Assembly: GCA_017654935.2 (NCBI GenBank)
Contig: CM065711.1
Coordinates: 27,350,080 to 27,414,079 of the forward strand
Reading direction: 5' to 3'
DNA from: Phymorhynchus buccinoides
Taxonomy: Eukaryota; Mollusca; Gastropoda; Neogastropoda; Raphitomidae
Length of the DNA stretch: 64,000 nucleotides
A program made the translations under genes and the position numbers. The notes below the pieces were generated by a model that saw only the letters and a list, made by a program, of their open reading frames with translations, was not told the DNA's origin and made no database searches. Shown in pieces: positions 19,325 through 30,706 of the stretch; position 1 is the stretch's first letter, and every line of letters starts with the position of its first letter.

Positions 19325-20490
19325 TGGTTTTCAAGGTCAAGCGCCAAGGTCAATGTCACGACGGCGATCATTTATGGTGACACTGACACCACCACACACA
19401 AAATTTGAAGCGATTCTGTCAAGCGGTTCGGGAGATATCCTTGGGACAGACAGGTCGTCGAAAACAAAATTCACCAAAGAAACATACACGAACGAATTTA
19501 GACTCCTTTGCGATCTTGGATCACAGCTTCACAGCTAGTGAAATGAAAAGGGCGTCGCCGAGCGGCAGACATGTCCGTCACCAGCAATGCCACGCACTTG
19601 CGACACCCCGTAGAGTGTCACATCCTGACACAAAATTGGAAGGGATTCTGTCTTCTAGTTCACGAGATACAGCTTGAAGAAGAAACATATAGTGCAAAGA
19701 AGGAAATTTCGGTTTTCAAGGTCACACTTCAAGGTCAAGGTCAGCATGGTGATAATTTATGCTCGGATGTTTTCTACTCTAGGGTATACAGTACCACACA
19801 CAATCTGAAGCGCTTCTGTCAAGTACAAATGTGGAAAATATGGCTTAAAACCCAATGTGTAGACCCCTACCACTTTCAAGGCCTACTGATCGCCCGGACC
19901 GTGACCTTGACCTTGATCAGTATGCCACCATCAGAAAGGGCATAATAGCCAAAGTACCTTCATGCCAAATTTGAAGACTCTAACACTAACGGTGTGAGAG
20001 TTATGGCCCCTGAAAGATTTTCGGTTTTCAAGGTCGTACGCCAAGGTCAAGGTCACGACGGCAAAATGGTTTGCGCGGATGCCTTCCTCTCATGGTGACA
20101 CACCAGCACACAACATTTGACGTGATTCTGTCAACCCGTTCGAAAGATATCCTTGGGACAGACAGAAGGAGAAAAAAATGACCCTCCGATTTTCAGGCTC
20201 CAGCGATCTTTTTGACCTTGACCTTGACCTTGATCGGTATGCCATCATCAGAACGGGCATAAGCCAAACCACCTTCATACCAAGTTTCAACATCCTATGT
20301 TGATCGGTGCCCGAGATATGGCTAAAAATAGAGTTTCGGTTTTCAAGGTCGTACGTCAAGGTCACGACGGCAAAAAATGGTTTGCGCCGATCTCTTCCTA
20401 TTAAGGAGGCACACCTTCACACAAAATTTGACGCGATTCGGTCAAGCGGTTCGGGAGATATCCTTGGGACAGACAGAAAAAACAACAACA
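19325..20490 (+). repeat. Dispersed repeat family D, several adjacent copies
   Basis: The modules CACACAAAATTTGAAGCGAT, TCTGTCAAGCGGTTCGGGAG and ATATCCTTGGGACAGACAG occur near 19393-19460, 20105-20165 and 20415-20475. Between them lie repeated TTTTCAAGGTC, CAAGGTCAAGGTCACGACGG and GACCTTGACCTTGA blocks and phrases like CCAAATTTGAAGACTCTAAC. A copy also sits at 13399-13600. No coding frame is shared between copies. Confidence 0.75.
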
Positions 20491-20690
20491 CAAAAACAAC
20501 AACAAACAAACCGCAAAAATACAAACCAGCCCATCGCAAAGTCCGTTCACCTTCGGTGACGGACAACAATGAAGGCACAGCGAAGGCGGTGTGCTTCAAG
20601 TCTAACCTTATGCCTTGAGGGATCGAGGGGAAGGGGGAAATATTTCTTTAAAACTATTATATCGCTCCCATCTCGACCCACAGGTGATGG

Positions 20691-20694
<4 letters not shown>

Positions 20695-20730
<36 letters not shown>
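20695..20730. repeat. (GA)n microsatellite
   Basis: GA run of about 36 bases. Confidence 0.9.
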
Positions 20731-20735
<5 letters not shown>

Positions 20736-21090
20736 GTGCTAGTTTTATGCATTTTTCCTTCTTCGTATGACAAACAGTTTAAATTAACCTTAAAGGTCAC
20801 TTTTTGTTAATTAAGAGTTCCCCAACATGCTTTAATTAATGAATGACTAACTTACGGATGTCATCCGATATCTCCATGCTCAATTTCAGACAAATAAGTT
20901 GTAAAATGGAGACAAATAAATCCGTCATATGAGCAGATCATTAGGGTTATGCCTTCTTTATGACTTAATATTTATCAACCAAAAAAAGGAATGGTTCCAG
21001 CAAAAAAATTGTATAAGTGCATGGCTTTGTACATCGATTTATCGGCAAATAGATTTACACCCTCCTGCTCTATTTCTTGGTTCTTTCCGT

Positions 21091-21120
21091 GGTTAGGGAT
21101 AGGGTTAGAGTTAGGGTTAG
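21091..21120. repeat. Short interstitial TTAGGG-like run
   Basis: GGTTAGGGATAGGGTTAGAG followed by TTAGGGTTAG. It resembles the inner ends of element E, and the preceding TATTTCTTGGTTCTTTCCGT resembles its outer TIR, so it is probably an internally deleted fragment of that family. Confidence 0.55.
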
Positions 21121-21394
21121 ATGGTCTTTTCTTTTGCCACAAGCATCTGTTTTTTTGGTCAAAATCATCTATTTTTTGGGAGCATTAATTATAAATCGCT
21201 GCCTTTCTTTATTCTCTACAAAAAAAATATGGCACACATAAAACCTTTTTGTTTTTCAACCAATTTCCTTGGAAATCGGTACCTGAGGTCTGTGAGGACC
21301 ATTGTTAGAATTCCCCAGCATGCTTTATTGACAAACTTACGTAATTATATGTCCTCCGACATCTTCATGTTCAATTTCAGACACTGAAATAAGT

Positions 21395-21565
21395 AGCCCA
21401 TTCTCCTGCCTTTAAAAAAAACCCACATCTTCCATACAGTTTTCTCATTTGAGCTCCTCCGAAATCGGAATGTGTCGGCTGATTGCCAGCGAGGAGACGG
21501 AGTGAAAACTGAAAAAAAAGCGGACACATTGTGGCCTTATGGCCTGGGAAGGCAGAAGAAGAAGA
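21395..21565 (+). mobile_element. Dispersed repeat G, copy 1
   Basis: The block TTCTCCTGCCTTTAAAAAAA, TTTGAGCTCCTCCGAAATCG, GAATGTGT, GTGAAAACTGAAAA, CGGACACAT, TTATGGCC and GAAGAAGAAG recurs in the same order at 24210-24395. SINE-like in size. Confidence 0.65.
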
Positions 21566-21867
21566 AGAAAGAAGAGAGAGACAGGAATAGAGAGGGAGCG
21601 GAGAGAGAGACAGGCAAACCGAACAAACAAAATAAAACCGGAAATATTATTTTGAAAAGATAGGCCTACTGCCTGTGAAGAGGTTTAGAGAGAGCGCATG
21701 CACACTCTTACTGGAGATAGAGTCGTCCATATTTCGATTAGCCTATTATAATTGTACTATTATTAAAAAAATATTAAAAAATATTGATTTAAGCAACAAA
21801 GCAAGAACCAAAGATAGTGTCAATAACAAAGTACGCCTAATTACTAACCCACGCACAGTATGTGCTC

Positions 21868-22095
21868 GCGCACGCACGCACGCACACGCACACTACACAC
21901 ACAACAAACACACACGCCGCTGGCGCCGGCACACACACACCCTGAAACACACACACGCATACACACACCCTGAAACACACACACATATACACACACAAAA
22001 GCACATACACACGCACACGCACACACGCGCACACACGCACACGCACACGCACACACACGCAACACATAAACACACACATGCGCGCGCGCGCACAG
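21868..22095. repeat. CA/GC-rich microsatellite
   Basis: About 230 bases of CA repeats with CG interruptions and two CACCCTGAAACACACACAC units. Long frames on both strands are by-products. Confidence 0.9.
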
Positions 22096-22305
22096 TAAGA
22101 TACAAAACAAAAATAGACAGGAACACGGTCACTAGCTTACAGATACACTGAAGATACGTGGCTCGTGTGTGTGTAATCTTCTTCACACACGTAATGTTCA
22201 GCCAACTGGTCATCACGTTGAATTGATTCTGCTGCACTTTAGGGATGATCCCTGGAGTACGAAAGGGAAAGAAACATCAGTTACAGCTCGTATTTCTGAG
22301 ATAGT

Positions 22306-22425
22306 TTGTGTTTGTGTATGTGTGTGTGCGTGCGTGCGTATAGCGTACGTGCAGTGTGTGGGTGCGTATACGTGTGTCACGTGTGTGTGTGTGTGTGTGT
22401 GTGTGCGTGCGTGCGTGTGCGCGTT

Positions 22426-22493
<68 letters not shown>
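22306..22493. repeat. GT and GA microsatellites
   Basis: GT/GC run at 22306-22440, then a GA run at 22442-22493. Confidence 0.9.
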
Positions 22494-22494
<1 letters not shown>

Positions 22495-22626
22495 CGTGCA
22501 CATAATGTGTGACTTAATGGTGTGTCAACGTGTGTTTACGCCACGGTCTATGCCCAATACCCGTGTACACGTGGATGATTACGTACGGAGTTTTTCACCT
22601 TCCGGCTAATGATCAATCGTTACATC

Positions 22627-23345
22627 TGGGGCGAGTTTCTCTAGATAACGGCGGTCGCCGCGCGAATAACGCATCAATTGCCAAACGAGACCTAAAGGAA
22701 GAAATGGCATCAGGCGCCAACTTTTCTCAGAGCAAACGCCTTGACGCATAGACGCCTGCATCAGAGCACACATTCGGGTTCGAGTCAAGTCTGCCATTTT
22801 TTTTCTTCAATCAGAGTTATGGTCCTTCCGTCCGTTGTGAAAGGCTAGTTTCACGATCTCTGCGATCTTGAGCATCAAAATTAGAGCCGGTTCTAATTCT
22901 TCAACAAAAAATCGCGCAGCTACGCATAAAAAATCCTGCCGCGCCGCGAATCTCTCACACGCAAGCGGCGCATCAAACTGCGCCTTGCAGCAAAAAGGAC
23001 AGAAACACTGGTTATCTCGAGATCTTGAGGCTAGTGACGAAGCCCTTTAGAAACACATTAGAAAGCGTTTGCTTTTTTTCAAACCTGAGAAGTTTGTCTG
23101 ATTGGTGAACTGTTTTTATACTTTTAACCAAACTAACTTAACTTTTAATAACCAATCAAAAACTTTGAAATGTATTCACCCCATGCTAGTCATGTGATAT
23201 TTCTATCATGATCCTTCAAATAGTTCGTGGCTCGCTACCTAGATGACAGCCACAAAACGTTTTTGGCGAACGTCGGCGAAAGAGGTGTTTCTTAGTACCG
23301 TTTTTTTCCGATTTGCGCTCACTACACATTGCTGTTATGGACTAG
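22627..23345 (+). mobile_element. TIR family F, copy 2 (with internal extra sequence)
   Basis: It starts CTGGGGCGAGTTTCTCTAGA, continues CGGTCGCCGCGCGAATAACG, and after an unrelated stretch (about 22700-23030) resumes with AGAAACACATTAGAAAGCGT, TGTCTGATTGGTGAACTG, TGTATTCACCCCATGCTAGT, CACAAAACGTTTTTGGCGAA and TTCTTAGTACCG. It gives the reference order for the family. Confidence 0.65.
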
Positions 23346-23789
23346 GTACTGCATCAAAGATGGATCTTATATTAGGGTTACGGGGGTATAACCCCCTCAG
23401 ACAAAAAATGGAAAGAATAAGAGGAAGAAAATTGTAGTTCCATGCTACAGTTACTCTCTCACGAACAGCCAGCCTACATACATTCAGAGTGTCACAGTTC
23501 GCTTCGTGTCAAGTAATTATTAGACCGAGTTCGAACCTGGGTACACTTGGATTTTTCTTCTCACTTTGCACTATAGGCCCCAAACGGTTGTATTTTTACG
23601 TTTTTGTCTTTCGGATGAGACATGATAAATTTCATTCATAGAATTGCCCATGCATTGATTAGCATTATGTTAAACCCAGTGGCAATAAAAAAGTACTAAG
23701 TCATTTGGTCAAACCCCCCCCCTTCCTTCCTCATCTTGTCACCTACCTCAATCGCATGCAGAAAAATAATCGCATAAAAAAAAAAAGTG

Positions 23790-23875
23790 GCGCGCCTCTG
23801 GCTGCGACGCTGTCTCCATGTGGGAGCAACCCGAATTTCACAGAGACGCCTCTGTGACTATAATGTACCTAACCT
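23790..23875 (+). repeat. Dispersed repeat H, copy 1
   Basis: GTGGCGCGCCTCTGGCTGCG through GGGAGCAACCCGAATTTCAC and GCCTCTGTGAC is repeated inverted at 52310-52390. A flanking AATCGCATGCAGAAAAATAA-like segment is shared too. Confidence 0.7.
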
Positions 23876-24009
23876 AACCTAACCATACAAACAAACTCCC
23901 AAGTAAACATAAAGTACACGTATTAAGCATCGATTCAGACATCTTGTCTTACAAAGAAAAAGAGGCAGCACATGAAGTAAGGAAACGACCCGACTACTAC
24001 AGTGCAGTG

Positions 24010-24110
24010 CTGGGGCAGTGGGTGGATGCCTCGTGCCTCCATACGTGGAGCTCGATGACCCCGCCCCCTCCACGAGTCTCTCCCTCGTGGGGATACCCTA
24101 GTTCCCCCAC
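24010..24110. repeat. Dispersed repeat, copy 2 (matches 11660-11760)
   Basis: GGGGCAGTGGGTGGATGCCT, GTGGAGCTCGATGACCCCGC and CACGAGTCTCTCCC in the same order as the first copy. Confidence 0.7.
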
Positions 24111-24209
24111 TCAGTTCTGGAAGTTCTGTGCTTGTAACTTCCTCTAATCTGCCACTCTCTTTGACTCTGCCTTTTCCCTTTGCTTCCTATCGTCTACTAT
24201 CTTTCTGAC

Positions 24210-24395
24210 TTATTGGCTCATTCTCCTGCCTTAAAAAACAAAAACCCCAACTCTTCCAACTATTTTTTCTCCTTTGAGCTCCTCCGAAATCGGAATGTGT
24301 AGGCGGTACGCAGCGGGGAGACCAGTGAAAACTGAAAACCGGACACATACGTACCATACCCATTATGGCCATATGGCCATGGAACACAAAGAAGA
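24210..24395 (+). mobile_element. Dispersed repeat G, copy 2
   Basis: It matches 21395-21565, with GAGCTCCTCCGAAATCGGAA as the best conserved core and a final AAGAAGAAG. Confidence 0.65.
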
Positions 24396-24548
24396 AGTCC
24401 ACTTTATGACAGTAAGGCCCAAGTTATGGAAGTAGATTATTTTAATACATTAAAAAAAATCGCACGTCTGCTGGCATTGCATTCCTGTGTGCACACTGAA
24501 CTCTGCTCAACTCAACAGAACTTTGTTATCATATAATAAAAAGGCAAG

Positions 24549-24592
24549 TGTGTGTGTGTGCGTGTGCGTGCGTGTGTGTGTGTGTGTGTGTC
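24549..24592. repeat. (GT)n microsatellite
   Basis: GT run with GC interruptions. Confidence 0.9.
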
Positions 24593-24602
24593 TGAAACAC
24601 AA

Positions 24603-25140
24603 AACGGGCCTTATAACTCCGCCGTTTTTCGATCTAATCGCTTCAACTTTGCTGTCAGGCTTGCTGTGGTCGGGGCAAAGCCTGGCAGCAAATTTGAAGA
24701 GAATCGCGGAGAGCGCGCGATCAATCGCTCACTCTCAGAGCTGTGGTCGGGGCAGCAGCAAATTTGAAGAGAATCGGGAGAGCGCGTCACTCTCAGAGCA
24801 GCACCAACGGGAAACAGGGCCTTAAAACTCCGCCGTTTCTAAACCGAATCGCTTCAAATTTGCTGTCAGGCTTGCTGTGGCTGGGGCAAAGCCTGGCAGC
24901 AAATGATTTCAAGAGAATCGGGAGAGCGCGTCACTCTCAGAGCAGCACCAATGGTAACTTCGCCGTTTCTTAACCGAATCGCTTCATATTTGCTGTCAGG
25001 CTTGCTGTGGCCGGGGCAAAGCCTGCCAGCAAAATTGAAGAGAATCGGGAGAGCGCGTCACTCTCAGAGCAGCGCCAACGGGAAACGGGGCCTTATAACT
25101 CCGCCGTTTCTTAACCGAATCGCTTCAAATTTGCTGTACT
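24603..25140. repeat. Tandem repeat of about 140-170 bp units, roughly four copies
   Basis: Each unit contains ACTCCGCCGTTTCT, CGAATCGCTTCAAATTTGCT, GTCAGGCTTGCTGTGG, GGGGCAAAGCCTGGCAGCAA, AATTTGAAGAGAATCGGGAG and AGCGCGTCACTCTCAGAGCA. GCTTCAAATTTGCTGTCAGG and CCTGGCAGCAAATTTGAAG are mutually inverted, so each unit can fold. Copies differ by small deletions. Confidence 0.85.
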
Positions 25141-25212
25141 CAGCGTTACCAGTACTTGGCGTTACTGTTACTAGGCGTTACCGGTACTAGGCGTTACCGG
25201 TACCCGGCGTTG
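25138..25212. repeat. Short tandem repeat, 17-bp unit
   Basis: GGCGTTACCGGTACTA-type units are repeated about four times with substitutions. Confidence 0.8.
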
Positions 25213-25370
25213 CCCTAGTCTCAATTAAAAGAGAAATTGATCGTGACAGCACTATACACCAAACACTTAAAATAAACATTAAAATATGACATCATAAAAA
25301 AATATTCAAAGCATGTTGAACACACCTCCAAAAAAACCCGCATTGAAATACATAACATAAAATTAGACAA

Positions 25371-26044
25371 AGGTACATTGGGGAAAAAATGAGACTAATT
25401 TATTATATCATGTTGCATACAGATAGTAAAAATACACCGGGCTTATTACTTATGGTTGATTTCGAAAAAGCATTTGATAGTGTTTCATGGATTTTTGTAT
25501 AAAGCGCTTAAACTGTTTAAGATAAGATACAGAAAAATATGTTTGCACCTTTTATGAAAATACTTGTGTATTGGTAAATGGCCTGTATTCGGAATGGTTT
25601 AATGTGTGTAGAGGAGTTCGTCAAGGTGATCCATTATCTCCATATTCATATGCGCAGAAGTATTATCTATAATGATACGAAACAATGATAGAATAAAAGG
25701 TATTAAAGTAAACAATATTGATGCTCTGCTCTCCCAGTTTGCTGACGATACTACTTTATGTCTTGAAGGTAGCGAGGAATCACTTAAAGAGGCCATCAGA
25801 ACATTGAATCTTTTTGCTTGTCTTTCTGGTTTAAAAATTAATAATGAAAAGACAGAATTAGTATGGATTGGTAGTATGAAACATTCACAAATACGATACC
25901 TAAGAGACCAAAATGTTTGCTGGAACCCTGGAATTTTTAAAGTTTTAGGGGTAAAGTTTTCTGTTGAAATTGACCATATCGTGTCAATTAATTTTGAAGG
26001 TAAAATAGCTTAAATTAAATGTGTCTTACATAAATGGTCAAAGA
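25371..26044 (+). pseudogene. L1/Tx1-like LINE reverse-transcriptase fragment
   Basis: This is a fragment of ORF2 closely matching the minus-strand LINE at about 47510-48200. Recognisable pieces are LLMVDFEKAFDSVSW, then MIRNNDRIKGIKVNNIDALL, the catalytic QFADDTTL motif near 25740, and LSGLKINNEKTELVWIGS. Frameshifts and stops near 25495-25660 break the first half, and an in-frame stop at 26010-26012 (AGCTTAA) breaks the second. Similarity to the other LINE stops abruptly at GGTCAAAGA (about 26044), where another element begins. The fragment is dead. Confidence 0.85.
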
Positions 26045-26047
26045 TCC

Positions 26048-28577
26048 TGATCAGAGATCGGGAGAGGGAAATCGCGAACCCCGAGGAGAGTCTCGCACGC
26101 CCAGACAGACAAACTCGCAGGAGAAGGCACACGCGCACACCAGAAGTACAATACAAAACAATACTATTTATTATAAGCAAGCACACACACACACTTACAC
26201 GATTCAATACACAATGTTTAACAAATTATCTACACAATATACATGGCATTCAAAAGTTTGTCCAAAGAATAAACTAAAGCCGGCAACTTAACTGAATAAC
26301 TAAAAGAGAGTTTGTAAGCAGAAACACAAAATTGAAGGGAAAAACGACGAAAGGGCAGACGAAGAAAAGAAGTCCAACAAAACGCAGCAGAGCGTCCGAA
26401 GAAGAAGACAAAGGGGAAAACAAAAGTCAGTAGAAAAACTGCTCCCCCTCCTGGGGCAGGCTACAGCAGCAGAAACAAAAGAAGAGAGACGGCAGAGGTC
26501 GCCCCCAGACTCCTCAACAGGAACGTCGAAGCCTGGCCCGAACGCACAGACAGGCCGACAGATCGGGCCTAACCCGGGGCCAGACAGAAAGGCGGGCGGC
26601 CTCCCACAGCCGGAAACGGAGAAAAGAGCGGTTGACCGGGCAACAGGTCAGGAATGCAGGTACAGGTACAGGATCAGGTTCAGGTTCAGGTTCAGGTTCA
26701 GGCTCAGGCTCAGGCTCAGGATCAGGCTCAGGCTCAGGCCCAGGATCAGGCTCAGGATCAGGATCAAGATCAGGATCAGGACTGTATAAAAAACCAACAC
26801 AAAAACCTAGTTTTGAACTCCCAGAGTAAACAACAGTTTTGTGTTTACCCAAAAACTAATTCCCCAACAGTCCTCTTCAGGGATGTAAAAACCCACCCCC
26901 TTTAAACTTGGTTCCCTCCAAGAACCCCAAAACGCTGAACAACACTTTCTTTACAAATCCTTTCATACGACTCAGTCTAGGGGTAATATTTCATCTAAAG
27001 GATTAACTAAAAGGTTTCACTTGTTCTGGAACAACAAGGCTTTCATACATTTAGAAAATTCTAGCCTTTCAAATACAAAAATTAAAAATTACATTCTTCT
27101 GAAAATTTCACAACTTTTCAGGTACAAGAATGGACACTTAAAATCTTCTGAAAATATCACATAAAATTTAACCACCAAAAATATGTCCTTTCCATTAACA
27201 TTTCTTCCAGAAGGCGGACGAACTACAGGCAAAGAATGTATTTCCCCAAAATGGCATTTCACAAGGTACTTCAAAAAGTCAAAAAAACCTTGAAAACATT
27301 AATTATACTTTTCTCCTTCCCCCCCCCCCCCCCAAAAAATAAAAACAGAAAACGGGTATGAACGCATTACAAAGCCCCTATCAGCATAGCTAGAAGCGCG
27401 ACCGGAATAACCCTCTGTTATCCAGCTCTCCGCAGAGTCTCTTAATACCTAATTAAACTAGGACGATGACCGCGAGGCTAAACACAGGTCGCGAGGCTAA
27501 ACATATACCACAAAGCTAAACATAGGCCGCGAAGGCTAAACAAAAACCGCAACAAGGAATAATGCGAGCGCAAGCACGCGTTTAGGATTCTGAATCTCTG
27601 TGAACTCAAATACGCTTTGCACCGAAAAAACGATTTGCACGGCCTAAACACCCAATGGCGAGCCAAAACATGGATTCAAAAATACGTGCCGATTTCAAGT
27701 ACCAGATTCTAAGACCGGCAAAAACCTATCCAACCGACAATTCACGACCCAGCCAGTCAGTTCCTTAGCCCCATATGCAAAAATCAAGACAATAATAAGA
27801 AGAATGAAACCAAAGAAAAAGTACACAAATACACATATTAGAAAACTTATAACTAGTTACTTTACATTGCTACGCACGCGGTGTTGTACGACTTTTAACG
27901 GGATTAATAACAACTTTATGCAGCTACTGACCAAACATCCAAGTGGCGGAATGAAGAAGAAGAACCCTCCCCACAAGACAGTCACAGCTCCGGTCTCGCC
28001 AAGGGCTCGGGGTAAGCGCGAGCAGGTGGAAGAGGTTCCGGGACCGGACACAGCTTTCTTCCAGGACTTCAGTGGAACGCCAGGGACGATGACGGGGAAG
28101 GGGGGACGATGAGGAACCAAATAAAAAGGGGGTGAAGATGGTGATGAGGAAGAAGAGAAGAGATGATTTCAGCCGAAGCTCAACAGCTTCACTACCCCCA
28201 CGTCTAAGCCTCGTGCAGGTTAAAAAATTGATATACAGGATCCTTCATGGACGTGGCCCTCACCACACCTCAGCAATGGGCGGCCGTAGGTGGACAAAAC
28301 GAAGAAAAAGAGAAAGGATGAAGCGATGAAACGATGTAGACTAACTGAAGCAAAAAAATATCGAGTGACGTTCGACCGGTATAAAACTCATGAAGTCGCC
28401 AGTTGAATGTGGAGTCTCGCGAGAAGGTCAGAGCTAACACGGGTTGCACGGATTTCACAAGTAGGTTGTCTCTATTAGGTTCAAAGAAGGAGAAAGATCT
28501 CGGGGTCCTTTGCGATAGAGTGGTAGACTGTGCCTTTCTCTGTCTGTTCAGAAGAACAAAGTCATAAACTCGTGACA
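26048..28577 (-). repeat. Putative long terminal repeat of a Gypsy-like element (about 2.5 kb)
   Basis: The block begins TGATCAGAGATCGGGAGAGG at the break in the LINE fragment and ends ...ACTCGTGACA at 28577, giving the usual TG...CA termini. Next to it is a purine-rich tract on the minus strand (28578-28592) and then retroviral-like pol sequence. An AATAAA on the minus strand near 26165 would fit polyadenylation near the LTR end. No second LTR is visible, because the element runs into the N gap, so the limits are inferred. There is no coding gene inside. Confidence 0.4.
26655..26778. repeat. Hexanucleotide array (CAGGTT/CAGGCT/CAGGAT)
   Basis: About 20 six-base units differ mainly in the last bases. 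Frames give Gly-Ser, Gln-Val/Ala/Asp or Pro-Glu repeats. It lies inside the putative LTR. Confidence 0.9.
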
Positions 28578-28592
28578 TACCCCCCTTCCGGA
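28578..28592 (-). other. Candidate polypurine tract
   Basis: On the minus strand CCGGAAGGGGGGTA directly precedes TGTCACGAG, as expected for second-strand priming before a 3' LTR. Confidence 0.5.
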
Positions 28593-28616
28593 AAAGCACG
28601 TACTGGGTAAAAACAC

Positions 28617-29040
28617 TCATCGTGTCGCAGCCTGTGACGTCACCAAGTTGTCCTCTGAAGGTTTGGCTTGTGCAACCTTCCGCACTCTCCCTTCCTCTGG
28701 CAAACAAAACATGTCCCCATTAGATAAAGTGACCAAGGAACGACACTTCGCTCTTGCTGGTCTCACACTTACTGGATCGGGCCGCCAGACGGACTTCACG
28801 TAGCCGCCGGGAGATACGCCGGGGGACCTGCGCTTGTCTCTGGCCAAAGTGGGACCGATAAAAACCCTGCTGTACCCTCTCTTGAATCCGGCAGGTGCTC
28901 ATGTGTCCAACCAAGGATGCGTCATGTGTCACTTTCTGCACCGGTGGTGGTGCGTCATGGTAGCCACTTTCAATCGGCAAACTGACCAACAGTATGCATA
29001 AACCGCAACAGAACAACAATCGCCATCTAAAAACAAGCAC
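28617..29040 (-). pseudogene. Gypsy-like integrase N-terminal region, broken
   Basis: The minus strand shows a zinc-binding HHCC pattern: HDASLVGH gives the two histidines, RIQERVQQGFYRSHFGQ matches the helix that follows, and Cys residues come after a frameshift (CRSL..., CETSK). GRVRKVAQ follows, as in Gypsy integrases just after the zinc domain. The catalytic core DDE region is not seen; the LTR side begins too soon. Upstream, the frame runs into protease-derived sequence with no reverse transcriptase or RNase H between, so this copy has a large internal deletion. Confidence 0.7.
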
Positions 29041-29775
29041 AGTGCAGGATCAGATTAATGATGGTGGCGGCAGAGTATCCCTTTCTCTTCCTCCAATGAG
29101 ATAGAGCTGGTCTTGGTAGCCCTAGGTTCAGCGTCCACTAACTCCGTCACCCTATCCAGCTGGCTGTCCTGCGACTGAGGTCTGCGGGGCACTTGTGGTG
29201 TCACCTGTCGCTTCCTCCACAAACACTTCCAGTCCTGGTCGGACAGTGGGTTGGAGTTTGTCCACCTTCTTGGCCATGGCGCGAGTGACTGCGCTCACGT
29301 AGGCTTTCTTGGGGAGAATGGACGCTAGGGTCTGCTCTGTCCCATCCTCGAAGCACACACTATTCCCCAACAGCAATGAACACGCCGGTCGCTTAAGGGC
29401 CACTGCCCATACCTTGCCATCAAAGTAAGGGGTGCACATCTCGACCAAGTAGGTGGGGCGACGGCACACAAACTGAGCCTCAATTCCCGACACCTCACAT
29501 TCTGGTCCTTTGAGTGCGCCAGAAGGTATGAGCTCTTCGTCCACGAAAATGGCCGAAGCGCCGGTGTCTCTGACGCTGTCAACAACCTTTCCAGCCACTA
29601 TGGAGGGGAAGACAAGACATCCCTCCCTGCATGGTGAAGAAGCAAACTGGCTAAGGGCTTCCCAACTTCCGGAGGCCTTCCCATCCTGCGAAACCACTAT
29701 TCTGGAAAGATGGTCTCCACAACTCGGGACAGAACCTCCTAATATGCCCTAGGGTCCGGCAGTGGAAACACACCT
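29041..29775 (-). pseudogene. Gypsy-like zinc knuckle and retropepsin region
   Basis: On the minus strand a CCHC zinc knuckle (CFHCRTLGHIRRFC) sits at about 29721-29762, in a different frame from the longest ORF. Then comes an aspartic protease: VVDSVRDTGASAIFVDEELI with the D-T-G-A active site, and later LLLGNSVCFEDG. The open frame covers 29152-29697 (181 codons). SAVTRAMAKK after the protease is typical of the protease-RT linker in Gypsy Pol. Reverse transcriptase should follow, but instead the sequence passes to integrase within about 150 bases. Non-functional. Confidence 0.75.
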
Positions 29776-30048
29776 TTCGGTCCCTCGTTGGCGATTTTGT
29801 TGGAGACGAAGGAGTAGTTTCCTGGAGAGGAGGGGAGGACAGGGGTAGGACTATCTCTGGGCAGATCCCCTGGAGGCGACAGTTCTCCTAGCCTCCGAGT
29901 AAGTCTCCGCGATCTCGATGGCAGCATCGAAGGCAGTCGGCTTCTTCTCACTCATCCGTAATCGGAGCTCAGGGGACACGGTGTTGTAGAGCTGCTTCAA
30001 TGAGGATTAAATCCTTCAGCTCGGCCTCAGAGAGCTCTTCCAAGTGCT

Positions 30049-30706
30049 TCAGTGCCTGACGAAGCTTTGTCCCAAACTGATATAAGGTTTCGCTGGACTC
30101 CTTCTTACTATTGCGGAACTTCTGACGATAGGTCTCAGGCGAAAGGCGAAACAGCTGACGAAGAGCCTTCTGTAAATTATATCATAGGTCTCGTCCTTTC
30201 CCATCCTGAAACAGGCTTCCTTGGCTTTGCCGGCGAGGGAAAATGACAGAAGGATGAGTTTCTCATCACCAGTTAAGAGGTAGATCTTAAACATTTTCTC
30301 GAAATGTTCTAGGAACAAGTCAATATCTTCGCCGGGTTTCAATTCCGGAAGCTTGAGTACAGGAGTCGACACCTTTGACCTGCTTCCTGACTCACGTCCT
30401 TGTTCCAGCTTCTCTCTCCTTCTCACTTCCTCTTGGCGAATAGCCTCACGTTCCTCTTTCTCTTCTCTCCACCTACGTTCTTTCTCCTCTCTTTCCTCCT
30501 TCTTTCGTTGCTAAGTCCTTTCCTCTTCCTCTCTTCTTAGTTACCTCTCCAGCTTCATTTCCTCTCTCCAACGCTGTTCTTTCCTCTCTTCTTCCTTCTC
30601 GTGTTTCATCCTCTTCCTCCTTCTCGTTGTTCTTTCTTTCTCTCCCTCTGTTCAGCCTCTTCTCTCTCCTTCGTTGTTCTTTTTCCTCCCCTCCTCCTTC
30701 GTTGCT
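30049..30706 (-). pseudogene. Gypsy-like Gag fragment with charged coiled-coil N-terminus
   Basis: The minus-strand frame 30426-30049 reads PELKPGEDIDLFLEHFEKMF, then LLTGDEKLILLSFSLAGKAK and EACFRM, a retrotransposon capsid pattern. Upstream (30430-30706) the minus strand is a Glu/Arg/Lys repeat (EEREAIRQEE, EEKERR), giving a long charged helix before the capsid, and it runs into the N gap. Small frameshifts occur around 30150 and 30530. The 5' end of the element and its other LTR are not in the assembled sequence. Confidence 0.75.

Noticed and set aside
26514..26852. Pro/Glu or Gly/Ser repeat protein
   Set aside because: It is a by-product of a hexanucleotide array with no start context, splice site or conserved flank.
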